From: CAMDKS01 sp044375465
GTDB taxonomy: Bacteria; Bdellovibrionota_B; Oligoflexia; Oligoflexales; RGVZ01
Length of the DNA stretch: 64,000 bases
Direction: 5' to 3'
Assembly (NCBI GenBank): GCA_044375465.1
Contig: JBILMN010000003.1
Location: forward strand, 1 to 64,000
Shown: positions 35,020 through 44,529 of the stretch, one piece after another
Layout: each line of letters begins with the position of its first letter
Position numbering within the stretch: position 1 is the first letter of the stretch
Program-made: the position numbers and the translations under genes
The notes under the pieces: model-generated
What the model was told of the DNA's origin: nothing
Seen by the model: only the letters and a program-made list of their open reading frames with translations
Databases searched by the model: none

Positions 35020-37544
35020 TGGATACACTGAGACTCAAAAACATCCCGTCAAATTTGACGGGTCGGTATGTTGTGACCATATTGATCGCGTATGCGTTAA
35101 ATATTCTCGTATATTCTCACGTTGGACCGACCGCCTTGGCATCAAGCGTCATGTGGATCCCGACAGGGATTGCATTTGGGGGTAGTGTCCTCTTTGGATG
35201 GGTGGGCGCATTAGTGACAGTCGTGCCCGGCGCTATGTTCCTGGTTTGGCATGGCATCACAATTTCGGCAGCGGTATTGCTGGCGCTTAATACCGCGATC
35301 GCGTGTGCCATAGGCAGTACATTTTGTACCAAGCCAAAAGATCTTGATGCGTATTTTTCAAAAATTTCCGATGTCTTATGGTATGCCCTTGGTGGGGTGA
35401 TCGTCGCTTCAAGTATCAATGCCGTCATGAATAGCCTGCTGCTGTGGACTCATGGAATCGTCAGCAGAAGCGAGATTTTGACGGTTGCTCAAAGGTCGTG
35501 GAACTCCTCGGCAGTGGGGGTTCTCATTGCTGGATCCTGGCTCATAGCCTGGGGGTCGATCTTTAAATTTAATTCTACCCTCAAATGTCGCAACGCTTGG
35601 GAATTTATTGGCTGTTCTGTACTTACAGTGGTCATCAGTGTGCTCGTTTTCCAATTGACGCAAGAAATCCCAGCAGCGATTAGCAACATATTTTACAAGC
35701 GTTATTATTTGCTCTTCCCGTTTCTGGCTTGGGCAAGCGTGCGTTTTGAGTTGCGGGGCGCAACACTTATCTCACTGATTGTCGGTATGACAGTCACCAT
35801 TCTACACGCCGCTACAGGGCAAATTGCGGGCATCGAGGTCGGTCTCGAAAGCCTGCCTTTGGTGCAGATTTATCTAGGTGTTTTCACTCTGACGGGCATG
35901 GTGATAGCGAGCTCTATTGCGTTTGTGCGGAGACGAGAAATGACTTTTCGCTCCATGTTTGATAACTCTGGAGCTCCCATGGCTCAGGTGAACATGGACC
36001 GTAAATTTGTGGTCGTTAACGATAAGTTTTGCGATTTGGTTGGGTATTCTCGTGAGGAATTGCTCAATATGACGTTTGTTGACCTTACGGTTGACGGTCA
36101 GGATCAACACCACTCACAATTTGAGCGATTACGGTCCAACACTGCAAAAAACCTTAATGTTGAAAAGAAATATCGTCGTAAAAATGGCGAAATTATTTCT
36201 GTTTCGGTGAATGCAGTCTTGATTCATGATCACGTGCAAAATGAGAATTTTTCGGTCGCAGTGATCAAAGACATCACCGCTCTAAAGAAGGCTGAAGCAA
36301 TCGCCTTGCAGGCGATGGAGGAGGCTGAGAGCGCCAATCGCGCAAAGTCCTCGTTTCTCGCGAATATGAGCCACGAAATCAGAACGCCGATGGGCGTAAT
36401 TTTGGGCTTCTCCGAGCTTCTCCTGCGCGACAAAGACCTTTCTGCCACGGCGCACCAGTATATCAACACCATCCATCGCAATGCGGCTGCTTTGGGAACA
36501 CTGATTAACGAGGTGTTGGATCTTTCGAAAGTCGAGGCCGGGCGTCTGGATATCGCTCGCGAGACGGTCTTGGTTCAGCAGCTCATTGATGACATCAAGT
36601 CTAGCTTCTTTCCGATGGTCTCGCGAAAAAACGTCACATTTACGACGACATTATCACCCACGATGCCCAAGGTCATATACTCCGACCGCCTCAGACTGCG
36701 TCAGGTTTTGATGAATGTCATCAGCAACGCCGTGAAGTTCACCAAAACTGGATCCATTCATGTGGATGTGGCAAATCAAGATCTCGACAATAGGTCTGCC
36801 CTATTGTCCATTACGGTCACCGATACAGGGATAGGCATGACCCCATTGCAGGCCTCGAAACTTTTCCAGCCCTTTGGCCAGGTACATTTAGACCTTTCCC
36901 ATGAATACGGTGGAACAGGCCTCGGATTGGTGCTTTCTCGTAAAATTGCTCAGCTTATGGGTGGCGATGTGGTTCTGAAATCAAGTGAGCCAAACCAAGG
37001 AAGCACTTTTATCATTAAAATCCGGGTTGAACTTCTCTCGGAAGAAGCACAGTTGGTATTGACAGCACTGGCTCCGGACAAAATAAAATCCGTACTCCCA
37101 GCTGTAGGCGCTTTGGGAGGACGCCGGGTGCTACTGGCCGAAGACACACCAGACCAGGCGATGCTGGTTCAAATTTTATTATCAGCCCAGGGAGCGACAG
37201 TTGATATTGTTGAGAACGGGGCCGATGCCGTGGATAAAGCGAGTACGAATGACTACGATGTGATTTTAATGGATATGCAAATGCCAGTCATGACGGGAGC
37301 CGACGCGACCGCAATTCTACGTGAGCGAGGTTACCGATTACCCATCATCGCTCTCACGGCACAGGCCATGCGCAGCGACGCCGAGCGCAGCGCCGCGGTG
37401 GGTTGTAATGAACACCTATCAAAACCAGTGTCAAAGGACGAGTTAATTGCCGCCATCAAGAGAGTCACTGACCAGAGTGCGCAGTTTTTGGGGCCTCCAT
37501 CATCGAAAATGATACCCGATTCGATTCCGATCAATGGCACATGA
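35001..37544 (+). CDS. Hybrid sensor histidine kinase (MASE1-like membrane sensor, PAS, HisKA, HATPase, receiver)
   Basis: 847 residues. Residues ~20-310 contain eight or so membrane helices of MASE1 type (ALASSVMWIPTGIAFGGSVLFG). A PAS domain follows (FRSMFDNSGAPMAQV to VAVIKDITALKKAE). The kinase core has the His box SHEIRTPMG, N box NVISNAVKFT, G1 DTGIGM and G2 GTGLGL. The C-terminal receiver has LLAEDT, acceptor Asp in ILMDMQMPVM and Lys in HLSKPV. It should autophosphorylate and pass phosphate via its receiver to an Hpt protein. It overlaps the preceding gene. Confidence 0.93.
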   Translation: MFKTHLVDTLRLKNIPSNLTGRYVVTILIAYALNILVYSHVGPTALASSVMWIPTGIAFGGSVLFGWVGALVTVVPGAMFLVWHGITISAAVLLALNTAIACAIGSTFCTKPKDLDAYFSKISDVLWYALGGVIVASSINAVMNSLLLWTHGIVSRSEILTVAQRSWNSSAVGVLIAGSWLIAWGSIFKFNSTLKCRNAWEFIGCSVLTVVISVLVFQLTQEIPAAISNIFYKRYYLLFPFLAWASVRFELRGATLISLIVGMTVTILHAATGQIAGIEVGLESLPLVQIYLGVFTLTGMVIASSIAFVRRREMTFRSMFDNSGAPMAQVNMDRKFVVVNDKFCDLVGYSREELLNMTFVDLTVDGQDQHHSQFERLRSNTAKNLNVEKKYRRKNGEIISVSVNAVLIHDHVQNENFSVAVIKDITALKKAEAIALQAMEEAESANRAKSSFLANMSHEIRTPMGVILGFSELLLRDKDLSATAHQYINTIHRNAAALGTLINEVLDLSKVEAGRLDIARETVLVQQLIDDIKSSFFPMVSRKNVTFTTTLSPTMPKVIYSDRLRLRQVLMNVISNAVKFTKTGSIHVDVANQDLDNRSALLSITVTDTGIGMTPLQASKLFQPFGQVHLDLSHEYGGTGLGLVLSRKIAQLMGGDVVLKSSEPNQGSTFIIKIRVELLSEEAQLVLTALAPDKIKSVLPAVGALGGRRVLLAEDTPDQAMLVQILLSAQGATVDIVENGADAVDKASTNDYDVILMDMQMPVMTGADATAILRERGYRLPIIALTAQAMRSDAERSAAVGCNEHLSKPVSKDELIAAIKRVTDQSAQFLGPPSSKMIPDSIPINGT

Positions 37545-37585
37545 TTTGCATCTGAAATATGTGTGACGCAGATGGGAGGGGTTCT

Positions 37586-38062
37586 ATGAATCTATCGGAA
37601 GCACTGCTACAGAGTATTTGTGAATTTGAACGAACTTCAAACCAATTCATCGACGCCAATGACGCGGAGAGGGGTTTATGGCTCAGAGAACTAATGATAC
37701 AAGATGACGGATACAAGGCTGCCATACAAAGCTCTCTAGATAGCATCTGCTGTGATCATGAAGATATGGATTGTTATTCCATCTGGGCTCTATGCAGAAG
37801 CTTTGAGCATGAACGGCAGCTGGTCATAGCCTCAGCCCAGGCTTTGGTTGGGCACGTTGCAGTATCGCTATCGGAAAATGATGAGTCACAGGCGACGCTA
37901 ACGGGTATCAGGTCCGCGATAGCGTTACACCTTAAGCGTTTTGGGATCAAAGGTCGGTATCTTGTAAACTTTTTGCAGGCAATTCAGATCCACAAAACGA
38001 GTTCTCCATCCACTCAGCATTTTGATGGTGAAGATTTTGTCGCGGAACAGCCTTGGTCCTGA
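37586..38062 (+). CDS. Hypothetical soluble protein of the signalling cluster
   Basis: A 158-residue acidic protein, mostly helical by eye, without signal peptide or membrane segment. It has a cysteine-rich middle (SICCDHEDMDC). GGGAGGGG just before ATG 37586 is a strong ribosome binding site. It lies 41 bp after the hybrid kinase and is probably the last gene of that operon. No family is recognised. Confidence 0.6.
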   Translation: MNLSEALLQSICEFERTSNQFIDANDAERGLWLRELMIQDDGYKAAIQSSLDSICCDHEDMDCYSIWALCRSFEHERQLVIASAQALVGHVAVSLSENDESQATLTGIRSAIALHLKRFGIKGRYLVNFLQAIQIHKTSSPSTQHFDGEDFVAEQPWS

Positions 38063-38094
38063 TTTGCGATCGATAGTAGACCATGACAAGACCT

Positions 38095-39528
38095 TTAAGC
38101 GGCAGCCATCTTTGCCAACCATCCGTGAAGATCAAAGAGTGGCGGGGTTCTGATCGACTCGATCCCGATTGAGATCACGAAGGGAAACTCATCCGTCTCA
38201 AACGTCAGGGTCAAAAATCGCCCCTGCCCTTTCAGCATGTAGTCCACCGCTTTTTCACGCGAAAAATCCGCATGAAAAACTGGTCTAAACGGATATCCGC
38301 ACCCCTCGGCTCTAGCGCGAAATTGAGCGATCATCTGGTTCAAAAGCTCACCGCAGCTATCAACCACCATATCCAAGGAAATTTCCTCAGGTGGCATATA
38401 AAGAAGCTTGGACGCCATGATCCTCGCATGCTCCGCCTTCAAACTCACTGTAAATGTGTAGTTTGCCCCGGGACCGACACCGTGCGCTACGCTTACAAGC
38501 TCTGACTTGTAATTTTCGAGCTGATAAATCTTGTCGCCCAAATGACGACACTCAAGGCTTAAGTTGGCGCTAATCGTCTCGCGCACCGAGGTAATGACAC
38601 TGTTGACCAGGCGAACATCGAGGTATTTTTTATCCTTGCTGTTGCCACGACTAAGCTCTGCATGTCGTAAAAAATCTGAATAAATATCGTAGCAAAATGT
38701 CACGTTAAATGGTTGTTCTTGACACACAAATGGCATATCGAAATATTTTCCATTTGAACGCGAGAGGTACGAGTGCTTTTCGCCGGTTGAAACAAAGAAA
38801 ACCGTTGGACTCAGCTCATAGCCAAATTCCCCCAATTCCTGTCTTACAGCGCCAGTCAGTTGATTCAGGACCTCAAGCAGTAGATCATTTTTAATATCCG
38901 AAGAAATCTCTTCGGCTGGCAGCGCGAAAACCGCAGACGCCATCATCTGCACAAAAGCATCACTTGTGGACGCGATCAATGCACCTTGCAGTCCGTCACC
39001 GTAAAATGAGCATATGGCTGTAACGTCATTGATTTCGACTTGACTTCGAGCCGCCTTAACAGGCTGAGGCGTTAGTGTCAGACCACTCGCAATATTAACG
39101 ACGTTCATGATGCCGCGCAGAATGCTTGCTAACACACGTGGATCAATTTTCCGATCCTTGTTAACGATAACTGACCTCAGGTAGTCGAACACAAACCCTT
39201 TTGAAAGGCCGTGTGGCGCTAATTTTAGATTTTTACGGTCGACAAAGCTCTTCAGGATCTCGACGTTTTTTTCAGTGGTGACGATCATTGGTTTTTGCTC
39301 AAGATCAGCATAACCTTTGGTTAGCAGGTTGATATCTTCTTGACTCAAATCCTCATCGATAAAAACGACCTGGTGCAGCCTCATCTCCATAAGTCCAATT
39401 GCTTGAGAGACCGAAGACGCATCATCAAAAATTACTTGTTCGCTGAATATCTTGAGAAATTTGGCAACGGCCTCTTTCACCTCAGTGCGGGAAACTTCTG
39501 ATCCCTTTACCAGCATGATTGCACCCAT
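38095..39528 (-). CDS. Receiver-like domain fused to two CheX/CheC-like domains
   Basis: 477 residues. The first ~120 resemble a receiver (VVFIDEDLSQED at the acceptor position). Two following modules each contain the CheX/CheC-type helix with E-x-x-N: LLLEVLNQLTGAVRQEL (~225) and SCGELLNQMIAQFRARA (~410), the motif that removes phosphate from CheY in those families. GAGGAGAGG upstream supports ATG 39528. It faces the kinase operon tail to tail and follows the TPR gene by 89 bp on the same strand. A phosphatase for the neighbouring receivers is inference. Confidence 0.6.
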   Translation of the reverse strand: MGAIMLVKGSEVSRTEVKEAVAKFLKIFSEQVIFDDASSVSQAIGLMEMRLHQVVFIDEDLSQEDINLLTKGYADLEQKPMIVTTEKNVEILKSFVDRKNLKLAPHGLSKGFVFDYLRSVIVNKDRKIDPRVLASILRGIMNVVNIASGLTLTPQPVKAARSQVEINDVTAICSFYGDGLQGALIASTSDAFVQMMASAVFALPAEEISSDIKNDLLLEVLNQLTGAVRQELGEFGYELSPTVFFVSTGEKHSYLSRSNGKYFDMPFVCQEQPFNVTFCYDIYSDFLRHAELSRGNSKDKKYLDVRLVNSVITSVRETISANLSLECRHLGDKIYQLENYKSELVSVAHGVGPGANYTFTVSLKAEHARIMASKLLYMPPEEISLDMVVDSCGELLNQMIAQFRARAEGCGYPFRPVFHADFSREKAVDYMLKGQGRFLTLTFETDEFPFVISIGIESIRTPPLFDLHGWLAKMAAA

Positions 39529-39617
39529 AGACCGCCTCTCCTCATTTTCTCACGAATGCCCACCGTCTTCTAACTTTGCCCAATGTACTCTTCGTTTTCA
39601 GCACAACAGAAATACAA

Positions 39618-40769
39618 TCAAGCACCAAGCTTGTGCGGCGGAGAACCGTCGCGCAGGCTTTTTAGCTGCTGAGTGACCCGCGTAAAACTCTTCGGTGCCA
39701 TGCGTTCACACATTTCGAAATATTTTATAGATTGATCAAGATTTCCGGCCTTCTTCATACAAAGACCCAAATTAAAGTAGAGCTTGTATAGGTTGAGGTC
39801 TTTGCCCAGTAAATGCACCGTATTCAGATATAGTTTCTCTGCATTCTTGAATTGTTTATTGGCCGTCAGCGCAATCCCTCGAAGGTTGCAAAAACGCCCC
39901 AGATCAAAATGAGCCAAGGGGCCCGTCATGATCTGCTTCGAGGCACGAAGGTCGCCTTCAAGAATACTCACTGCGAGTAGGCCTTTAAGGGCCCCTTCAG
40001 CCTCTGGCTCCAATGAATTTGCTTTTTTATAGGTCGCTTTCGCATCTGGTATCTTACCGTTTTCAAAATACACATCCCCCAACTGAACCATATAAAGCAC
40101 ACTCGTTTCAGCCTGAGGAAGAAACTTAACAAGGTACTTTTCTGCCAGGTGACTTTGCCCAAGTTTTTGGTGGGCTGCAGCCACCAAAGACGCTGCTGGC
40201 ATTGACGTTGGGCGGGCGCTGAGAGCTTTTTTGCCGTGCTGAAGCGCGGGATGGATGCGTTCGGACATGAACAGTGTCCTGGCAATAATCATGTGAGGCA
40301 CATACGGTTGATATTCAGTTGCTAGCATGCGCTTTGCCGCATTGAGCGCATCCATGTAGCGATGCGCCATGTAGGACTCTTCAGCCGATTCCGCATCAAT
40401 AAAAAATCGCCTATGACCCTCAACCTCGCCGAGAATGGCCGCCAGACCCGTAATCAGATCTTCGGCTGTCGACTTTGACGATATGAAGAATAGATTCGGC
40501 ATTTCACGCAGGATACTGCTTATTGGTCCCGGTTCAGGTTCCGGCGCAAATAGTAAAATGGGCCTTTCCCGTCCATCGCGAATTTTTTCGATATATCGCA
40601 TGGTTTGAGCGTCTGTGATGCCGGCTTCCACAACCTTAATCAGCACCTTGCCGATTGGCCGCGGTTGTTTCATGTCCGCAACCTCTGCTGGCCACGTGAA
40701 ATATTCTGCAAACGCCTTGATAGCAAGCGCCAGTGGAGAGCTTAATTTTGCGAATGCAAAAACCGCCAT
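39618..40769 (-). CDS. TPR-repeat protein with receiver-like N-terminal domain
   Basis: 383 residues. The first ~115 show a degenerate receiver-like alternation without a clear acceptor Asp (GKVLIKVVEAG, RPILLFAPEP). TPR units follow: AHRYMDALNAAKRMLA, LGDVYFENGKIPDAKATYKKANSLEP, ALTANKQFKNAEKLY, and LGLCMKKAGNLDQSIKYFEMC. It probably brings signalling proteins together. The ribosome binding site is weak. It is likely cotranscribed with the CheX-like gene downstream. Confidence 0.7.
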   Translation of the reverse strand: MAVFAFAKLSSPLALAIKAFAEYFTWPAEVADMKQPRPIGKVLIKVVEAGITDAQTMRYIEKIRDGRERPILLFAPEPEPGPISSILREMPNLFFISSKSTAEDLITGLAAILGEVEGHRRFFIDAESAEESYMAHRYMDALNAAKRMLATEYQPYVPHMIIARTLFMSERIHPALQHGKKALSARPTSMPAASLVAAAHQKLGQSHLAEKYLVKFLPQAETSVLYMVQLGDVYFENGKIPDAKATYKKANSLEPEAEGALKGLLAVSILEGDLRASKQIMTGPLAHFDLGRFCNLRGIALTANKQFKNAEKLYLNTVHLLGKDLNLYKLYFNLGLCMKKAGNLDQSIKYFEMCERMAPKSFTRVTQQLKSLRDGSPPHKLGA

Positions 40770-41072
40770 TCGTCAAACACCTATATGGGAAACCGCAAAG
40801 AAACTCCAAGGAGTATCGGCACTTGGTCTGGAAGCTTGATATGCCGCGGCTCCGGACCGGATCGAGTGAAGCGGAAGGATACATCAATACAGCGTCCAAA
40901 ATCCCAGTATTTCTTTTGTGATTACAGTTGTTTGTAGTTTTTGAAAACACCCAGAAAACACCGCATCGGATCAGCAGCTAAGATGCTCAAAACACCGGTA
41001 TCCATCCGCTTTTTATGGCTTTTACCGCAATCCATCTGGTATGGTCTTCGACTCGTTACAAATAAAGGATCT
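40770..41072. other. Intergenic gap between divergent genes
   Basis: About 300 bp between the divergent TPR gene and lysS. Short reading frames exist on both strands but none has a good start site. No strong promoter boxes, hairpin or repeat was found by eye; the lysS promoter must lie here. Confidence 0.5.
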
Positions 41073-42605
41073 ATGACTATGCGCGATAAATTCATCAAAC
41101 AATGGACCGAGACTTACTCAGAGCAAATTGATGCCCGCGTGGACAAGCGCGCCAAAATGCTTGAAGCCGCCATGAACCCCTATAAGACAGGTCTATGCGC
41201 AAACACCAAGAGCATCGAACTGCGCCAGCGCCATGACACCCATTCAAAGGAAGACCTCGCAGGCATGACTACCGATTATGCGATTGCCGGTCGGGCCATG
41301 CTAGTGCGTGACTTCGGCAAGGCGGCATTTATTGACTGTGACGACGGCGTAGGGCGAATGCAGATTTACATCTCCAAGAACGATTTGAGTGAATCTGATT
41401 TTCAAGAATACAAATTGGCCGACTACGGAGACTTCGTCTGGGCCCGCGGTCAGATATTCCGGACTGGCAAAGGTGAACTCGCAATTCACGCCAAGGAATT
41501 CAAGTTAGTCACAAAGTCCATCCGACCTCTGCCGGAAAAATTCCATGGCCTGACGGACCCAGAACTATGCTACCGCATGCGCTACGTTGATATGACGATG
41601 AATTCCGACAGCCGCGAAACACTCAAAACCCGCAGCAAGATTGTTCGCTACATTCGTGATTTCTTTTATGACCGTGACTATCTTGAGGTTGAGACACCGA
41701 TGATGCACTCGGTGGCAGGTGGCGCCACAGCGAAGCCATTTCTGACGCATCACAACGCCCTTGATATGGAGCTTTTTATGAGGATTGCTCCGGAACTCCA
41801 TTTAAAGAGATTACTGGTCGGCGGATTCAATAAGGTTTTTGAGATGAATCGTTGTTTTCGCAATGAAGGACTTTCGATCAAGCATAACCCGGAATTTACC
41901 TCGATCGAATTTTATGAAGCCTGGGCCACATACGAAGATCACATGCGCCTGACTGAAGATCTGCTCAATGGACTTGTCCGCCATCTTTACAACAAAGAAA
42001 CCGTCACCTTTGGCGAGCGTGAAATCAGTTTTGCAAAGCCATTTGCGCGACTCACCATGAGACAAGCCGTTATGAATGCCACCGGGCTTTCAGAGTCAGA
42101 CACGCGTCATCCATCACCCATGGTGCAGCGTCTAAAAGCTAAAGGCCACGACGAAAAGACACTCAGCAAACTGTCTGCAGATCGATTGATGGTGTTATGC
42201 TTCGAGGAATTTGCCGAAGGTGGATTGATTCAGCCAACATTCATCACCGAATTTCCGACCGAGGTCTCGCCATTGGCCCGACGTAATGACAAAAATCCTG
42301 ATGTCGTCGATCGGTTTGAGCTCATGATTAACGGCTGGGAGATTGCCAACGCATTTAACGAGCTGAATAACCCCACGGATCAATTAGAACGATTCGCTGA
42401 GCAGGCGGAGGCCAAGGCTGGAGGTGACGAAGAAGCTTGCGACGTTGACTACGATTATGTGCGGGCACTCGAATACGGCATGCCCCCAGCGGCTGGCCAA
42501 GGCATTGGTATCGACAGACTATGTATGCTGCTCACCAATAGCCCAAGCATTCGCGACGTCATCTTGTTTCCTCAGCTTAAGAAGGAAGTCTTCTTTGGGG
42601 AGTGA
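41073..42605 (+). CDS. lysS: Lysyl-tRNA synthetase, class II
   Basis: A 510-residue LysRS. The N-terminal OB-fold anticodon-binding domain (AIAGRAMLVRDFGKAAFIDCDDGVGRMQIYI) precedes a class II core: motif 2 FEMNRCFRNEGLSIKHNPEFTS and motif 3 GIGIDRLCML. It charges tRNA-Lys in the cytoplasm. AAAGGA a few bases upstream selects ATG 41073; the frame extends to 40941 without support. Its last 11 bases overlap the GNAT gene. Confidence 0.95.
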   Translation: MTMRDKFIKQWTETYSEQIDARVDKRAKMLEAAMNPYKTGLCANTKSIELRQRHDTHSKEDLAGMTTDYAIAGRAMLVRDFGKAAFIDCDDGVGRMQIYISKNDLSESDFQEYKLADYGDFVWARGQIFRTGKGELAIHAKEFKLVTKSIRPLPEKFHGLTDPELCYRMRYVDMTMNSDSRETLKTRSKIVRYIRDFFYDRDYLEVETPMMHSVAGGATAKPFLTHHNALDMELFMRIAPELHLKRLLVGGFNKVFEMNRCFRNEGLSIKHNPEFTSIEFYEAWATYEDHMRLTEDLLNGLVRHLYNKETVTFGEREISFAKPFARLTMRQAVMNATGLSESDTRHPSPMVQRLKAKGHDEKTLSKLSADRLMVLCFEEFAEGGLIQPTFITEFPTEVSPLARRNDKNPDVVDRFELMINGWEIANAFNELNNPTDQLERFAEQAEAKAGGDEEACDVDYDYVRALEYGMPPAAGQGIGIDRLCMLLTNSPSIRDVILFPQLKKEVFFGE

Positions 42606-43053
42606 TATCAGGATTCGGAACGCATCCCGGGCAGATATCGAAAGCATCGTCCTATGGCAGGTCGCCATGGCGAAGGAAACCGAGGATTTTGCTCTCGATC
42701 CGCAGACCGTCACCCGGGGCGTCACTCACGTGTTTGAGCACCCAGGCACAGGATTTTATTTGATCGCGGAAATGGATCGAATTCCGTGTGGGTGCATGCT
42801 TGTTTTGTCCGAGTGGAGTGACTGGCGGGCTGGAACCATCTTATGGTTGCATAGTGTCTATATCGAACCCCTAAAGCGCAGACGAGGGATATTTGCCTCC
42901 ATGCACGCTCACGTCAAAAATTTGGTGACCACCGACCCGAACCTCCGCGGTCTCAGACTGTACGTAGATCGATCCAATCACAACGCCGCATCAGTCTACC
43001 GCAAGCTTGGGATGTCTTCCGATCATTACGAGCTCTTTGAATGGGTCAAATAA
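42595..43053 (+). CDS. GNAT-family N-acetyltransferase
   Basis: A 152-residue protein with the GNAT layout: IRIRNASRADIESIV at the start, LHSVYIEPLKRRRGIFASMHAHV in the acetyl-CoA binding region (R-R-x-G-I/x-F), and LYVDRSNHNAASVYRKLGM near the end. The start is taken as TTG 42595, with GGAAG six bases upstream, inside the lysS end; this gives a normal GNAT length. The substrate is unknown. Confidence 0.8.
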   Translation: MGSDIRIRNASRADIESIVLWQVAMAKETEDFALDPQTVTRGVTHVFEHPGTGFYLIAEMDRIPCGCMLVLSEWSDWRAGTILWLHSVYIEPLKRRRGIFASMHAHVKNLVTTDPNLRGLRLYVDRSNHNAASVYRKLGMSSDHYELFEWVK

Positions 43054-43291
43054 ATTGAAATAAATTGAAATAAATAGATCCTACTCGCAAAGTGCGCTGC
43101 CTGGCGTTAAGCTGACGCGACAAAGCAGACATTAAAATAGCCAAAAAACCTTCAAAAATAACTGAATAACTATATGTATTTATTGGTTTAAATTTAATTT
43201 TTTATGTTTTTCCCTATAGTTTTCACCACCCTTGCCGAACTCCTTTTGAGGGAAGCCCCCAGCCGGGAACCTTCCGAGGGCAGAGGTCAAG

Positions 43292-44470
43292 ATGGTGTCG
43301 CTTTTGTGGAGCAAAAAATGTTCGGTTGCGGCCTGCGTCGGTCTCTGGGCGGCTGCGGCTCAGGTTGGATTTTCCCAGAGCGCAGCAACGCAAACGGTAC
43401 TTGACGCGACCCCTTGGACCAGCACCAGAGCTAACGGCATGGGTGGAGCATTAAGCACTATCGCAGATGATCTCGACGCGCTTTATTACAATCCCGCCAT
43501 GATCGGAGGCCTCGGGTTTAGCGGTCAAGCTGGAAAAAAATCGACTTGGAGCGGACTTTATTTTCCTTACGCGGGCGTGTCGATCAACGAAAACGGCAGC
43601 AAAACGCGCAATGAATTTAATGCGCAGGGCGCACAAAACGACGCAGCCGCTGGCGCAGCCATTCTCGATGCCCATGCGGGACAACGGCAATACGCTCGCG
43701 CTACATTTATTCCCATAGGATTATTGCTCGGGCGCGCAGCAGTGGTGCCCATGATTGATCATCAAATTGCCGCTGTTCCGAGCAGTGAAACCCCGGGTCA
43801 GGTCCTGATGCGCTACCGCACGGTCACAGGAGCGGTTTTGGGTGCCAGCATTGCTGATCAACAAAATCGCTTTGCGCTTGGTCTCTCCCAAACAATGGGG
43901 ACCATTGAGGAGACGTACGGAAGCTTTCAATATTTGGATATCGCCGACGCAAATGACCGCAAAAATGTGATGAGCAAAAATCGCAAAACCTATGCCGCCA
44001 AAACCATGAGTGCTGGATTGACCATGCGAATCCCTAAAGCCATGGTGCCAACCCTATCGATTGTGGCCCGAGACATTGGCAATACCAAGAACAGCGCCAG
44101 TGATGCCACCCAAGAACCGTTGGTCTATGATGAAGACTTGACCACCGGAGTTTCTATTTCGCCATTGCTTGGTCGACATGCACGGCTGAATCTGATTTTG
44201 GAAACGGGATACTTGACCCAAAAACATCTGGCCGCAAAAAAGAAGGGACGTGCTGGTGCTGAGATCTTGTTATTTGGAACTGACGCAGATGCTATTCTTG
44301 GTCTGAGGTTTGGGGCGAACGAGGCGGGAGCAAGCTACGGAGCCCATCTCAACTTGGGGCTTATCGGCGCATCATTTGAAAGTCACGCCGTTGACATTGG
44401 CGCGAACAATGAGCGCGTCATTGAGCGCCGCCAAAGCTATTCTGCCTACATTAATGTCGCTAGCTTCTAA
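43292..44470 (+). CDS. Outer-membrane beta-barrel protein (PorV/FadL-like)
   Basis: A 392-residue protein with a signal peptide (cleavage near FSQSAA). It opens with STRANGMGGALSTIADDLDALYYNPAMIGGL, the pattern seen at the start of PorV/PorQ and FadL-like barrels, and continues with alternating strands to a C-terminus ending in an aromatic-rich strand (SAYINVASF). It likely sits in the outer membrane; cargo is unknown. The gap upstream (43054-43291) is very A/T rich, with a tandem AAATAAATTG motif at 43051-43078. Confidence 0.7.
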   Translation: MVSLLWSKKCSVAACVGLWAAAAQVGFSQSAATQTVLDATPWTSTRANGMGGALSTIADDLDALYYNPAMIGGLGFSGQAGKKSTWSGLYFPYAGVSINENGSKTRNEFNAQGAQNDAAAGAAILDAHAGQRQYARATFIPIGLLLGRAAVVPMIDHQIAAVPSSETPGQVLMRYRTVTGAVLGASIADQQNRFALGLSQTMGTIEETYGSFQYLDIADANDRKNVMSKNRKTYAAKTMSAGLTMRIPKAMVPTLSIVARDIGNTKNSASDATQEPLVYDEDLTTGVSISPLLGRHARLNLILETGYLTQKHLAAKKKGRAGAEILLFGTDADAILGLRFGANEAGASYGAHLNLGLIGASFESHAVDIGANNERVIERRQSYSAYINVASF

Positions 44471-44529
44471 CGGCCTTACTGGACTGAGATTTACTTGTAA
44501 TCTTAGGCTGCAAAAGGTACCACTAAAGC

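Noticed and set aside
36230..36481. Long antisense frames within the kinase, PBP and ABC genes
   Set aside because: They are frame shadows of well-supported coding regions.
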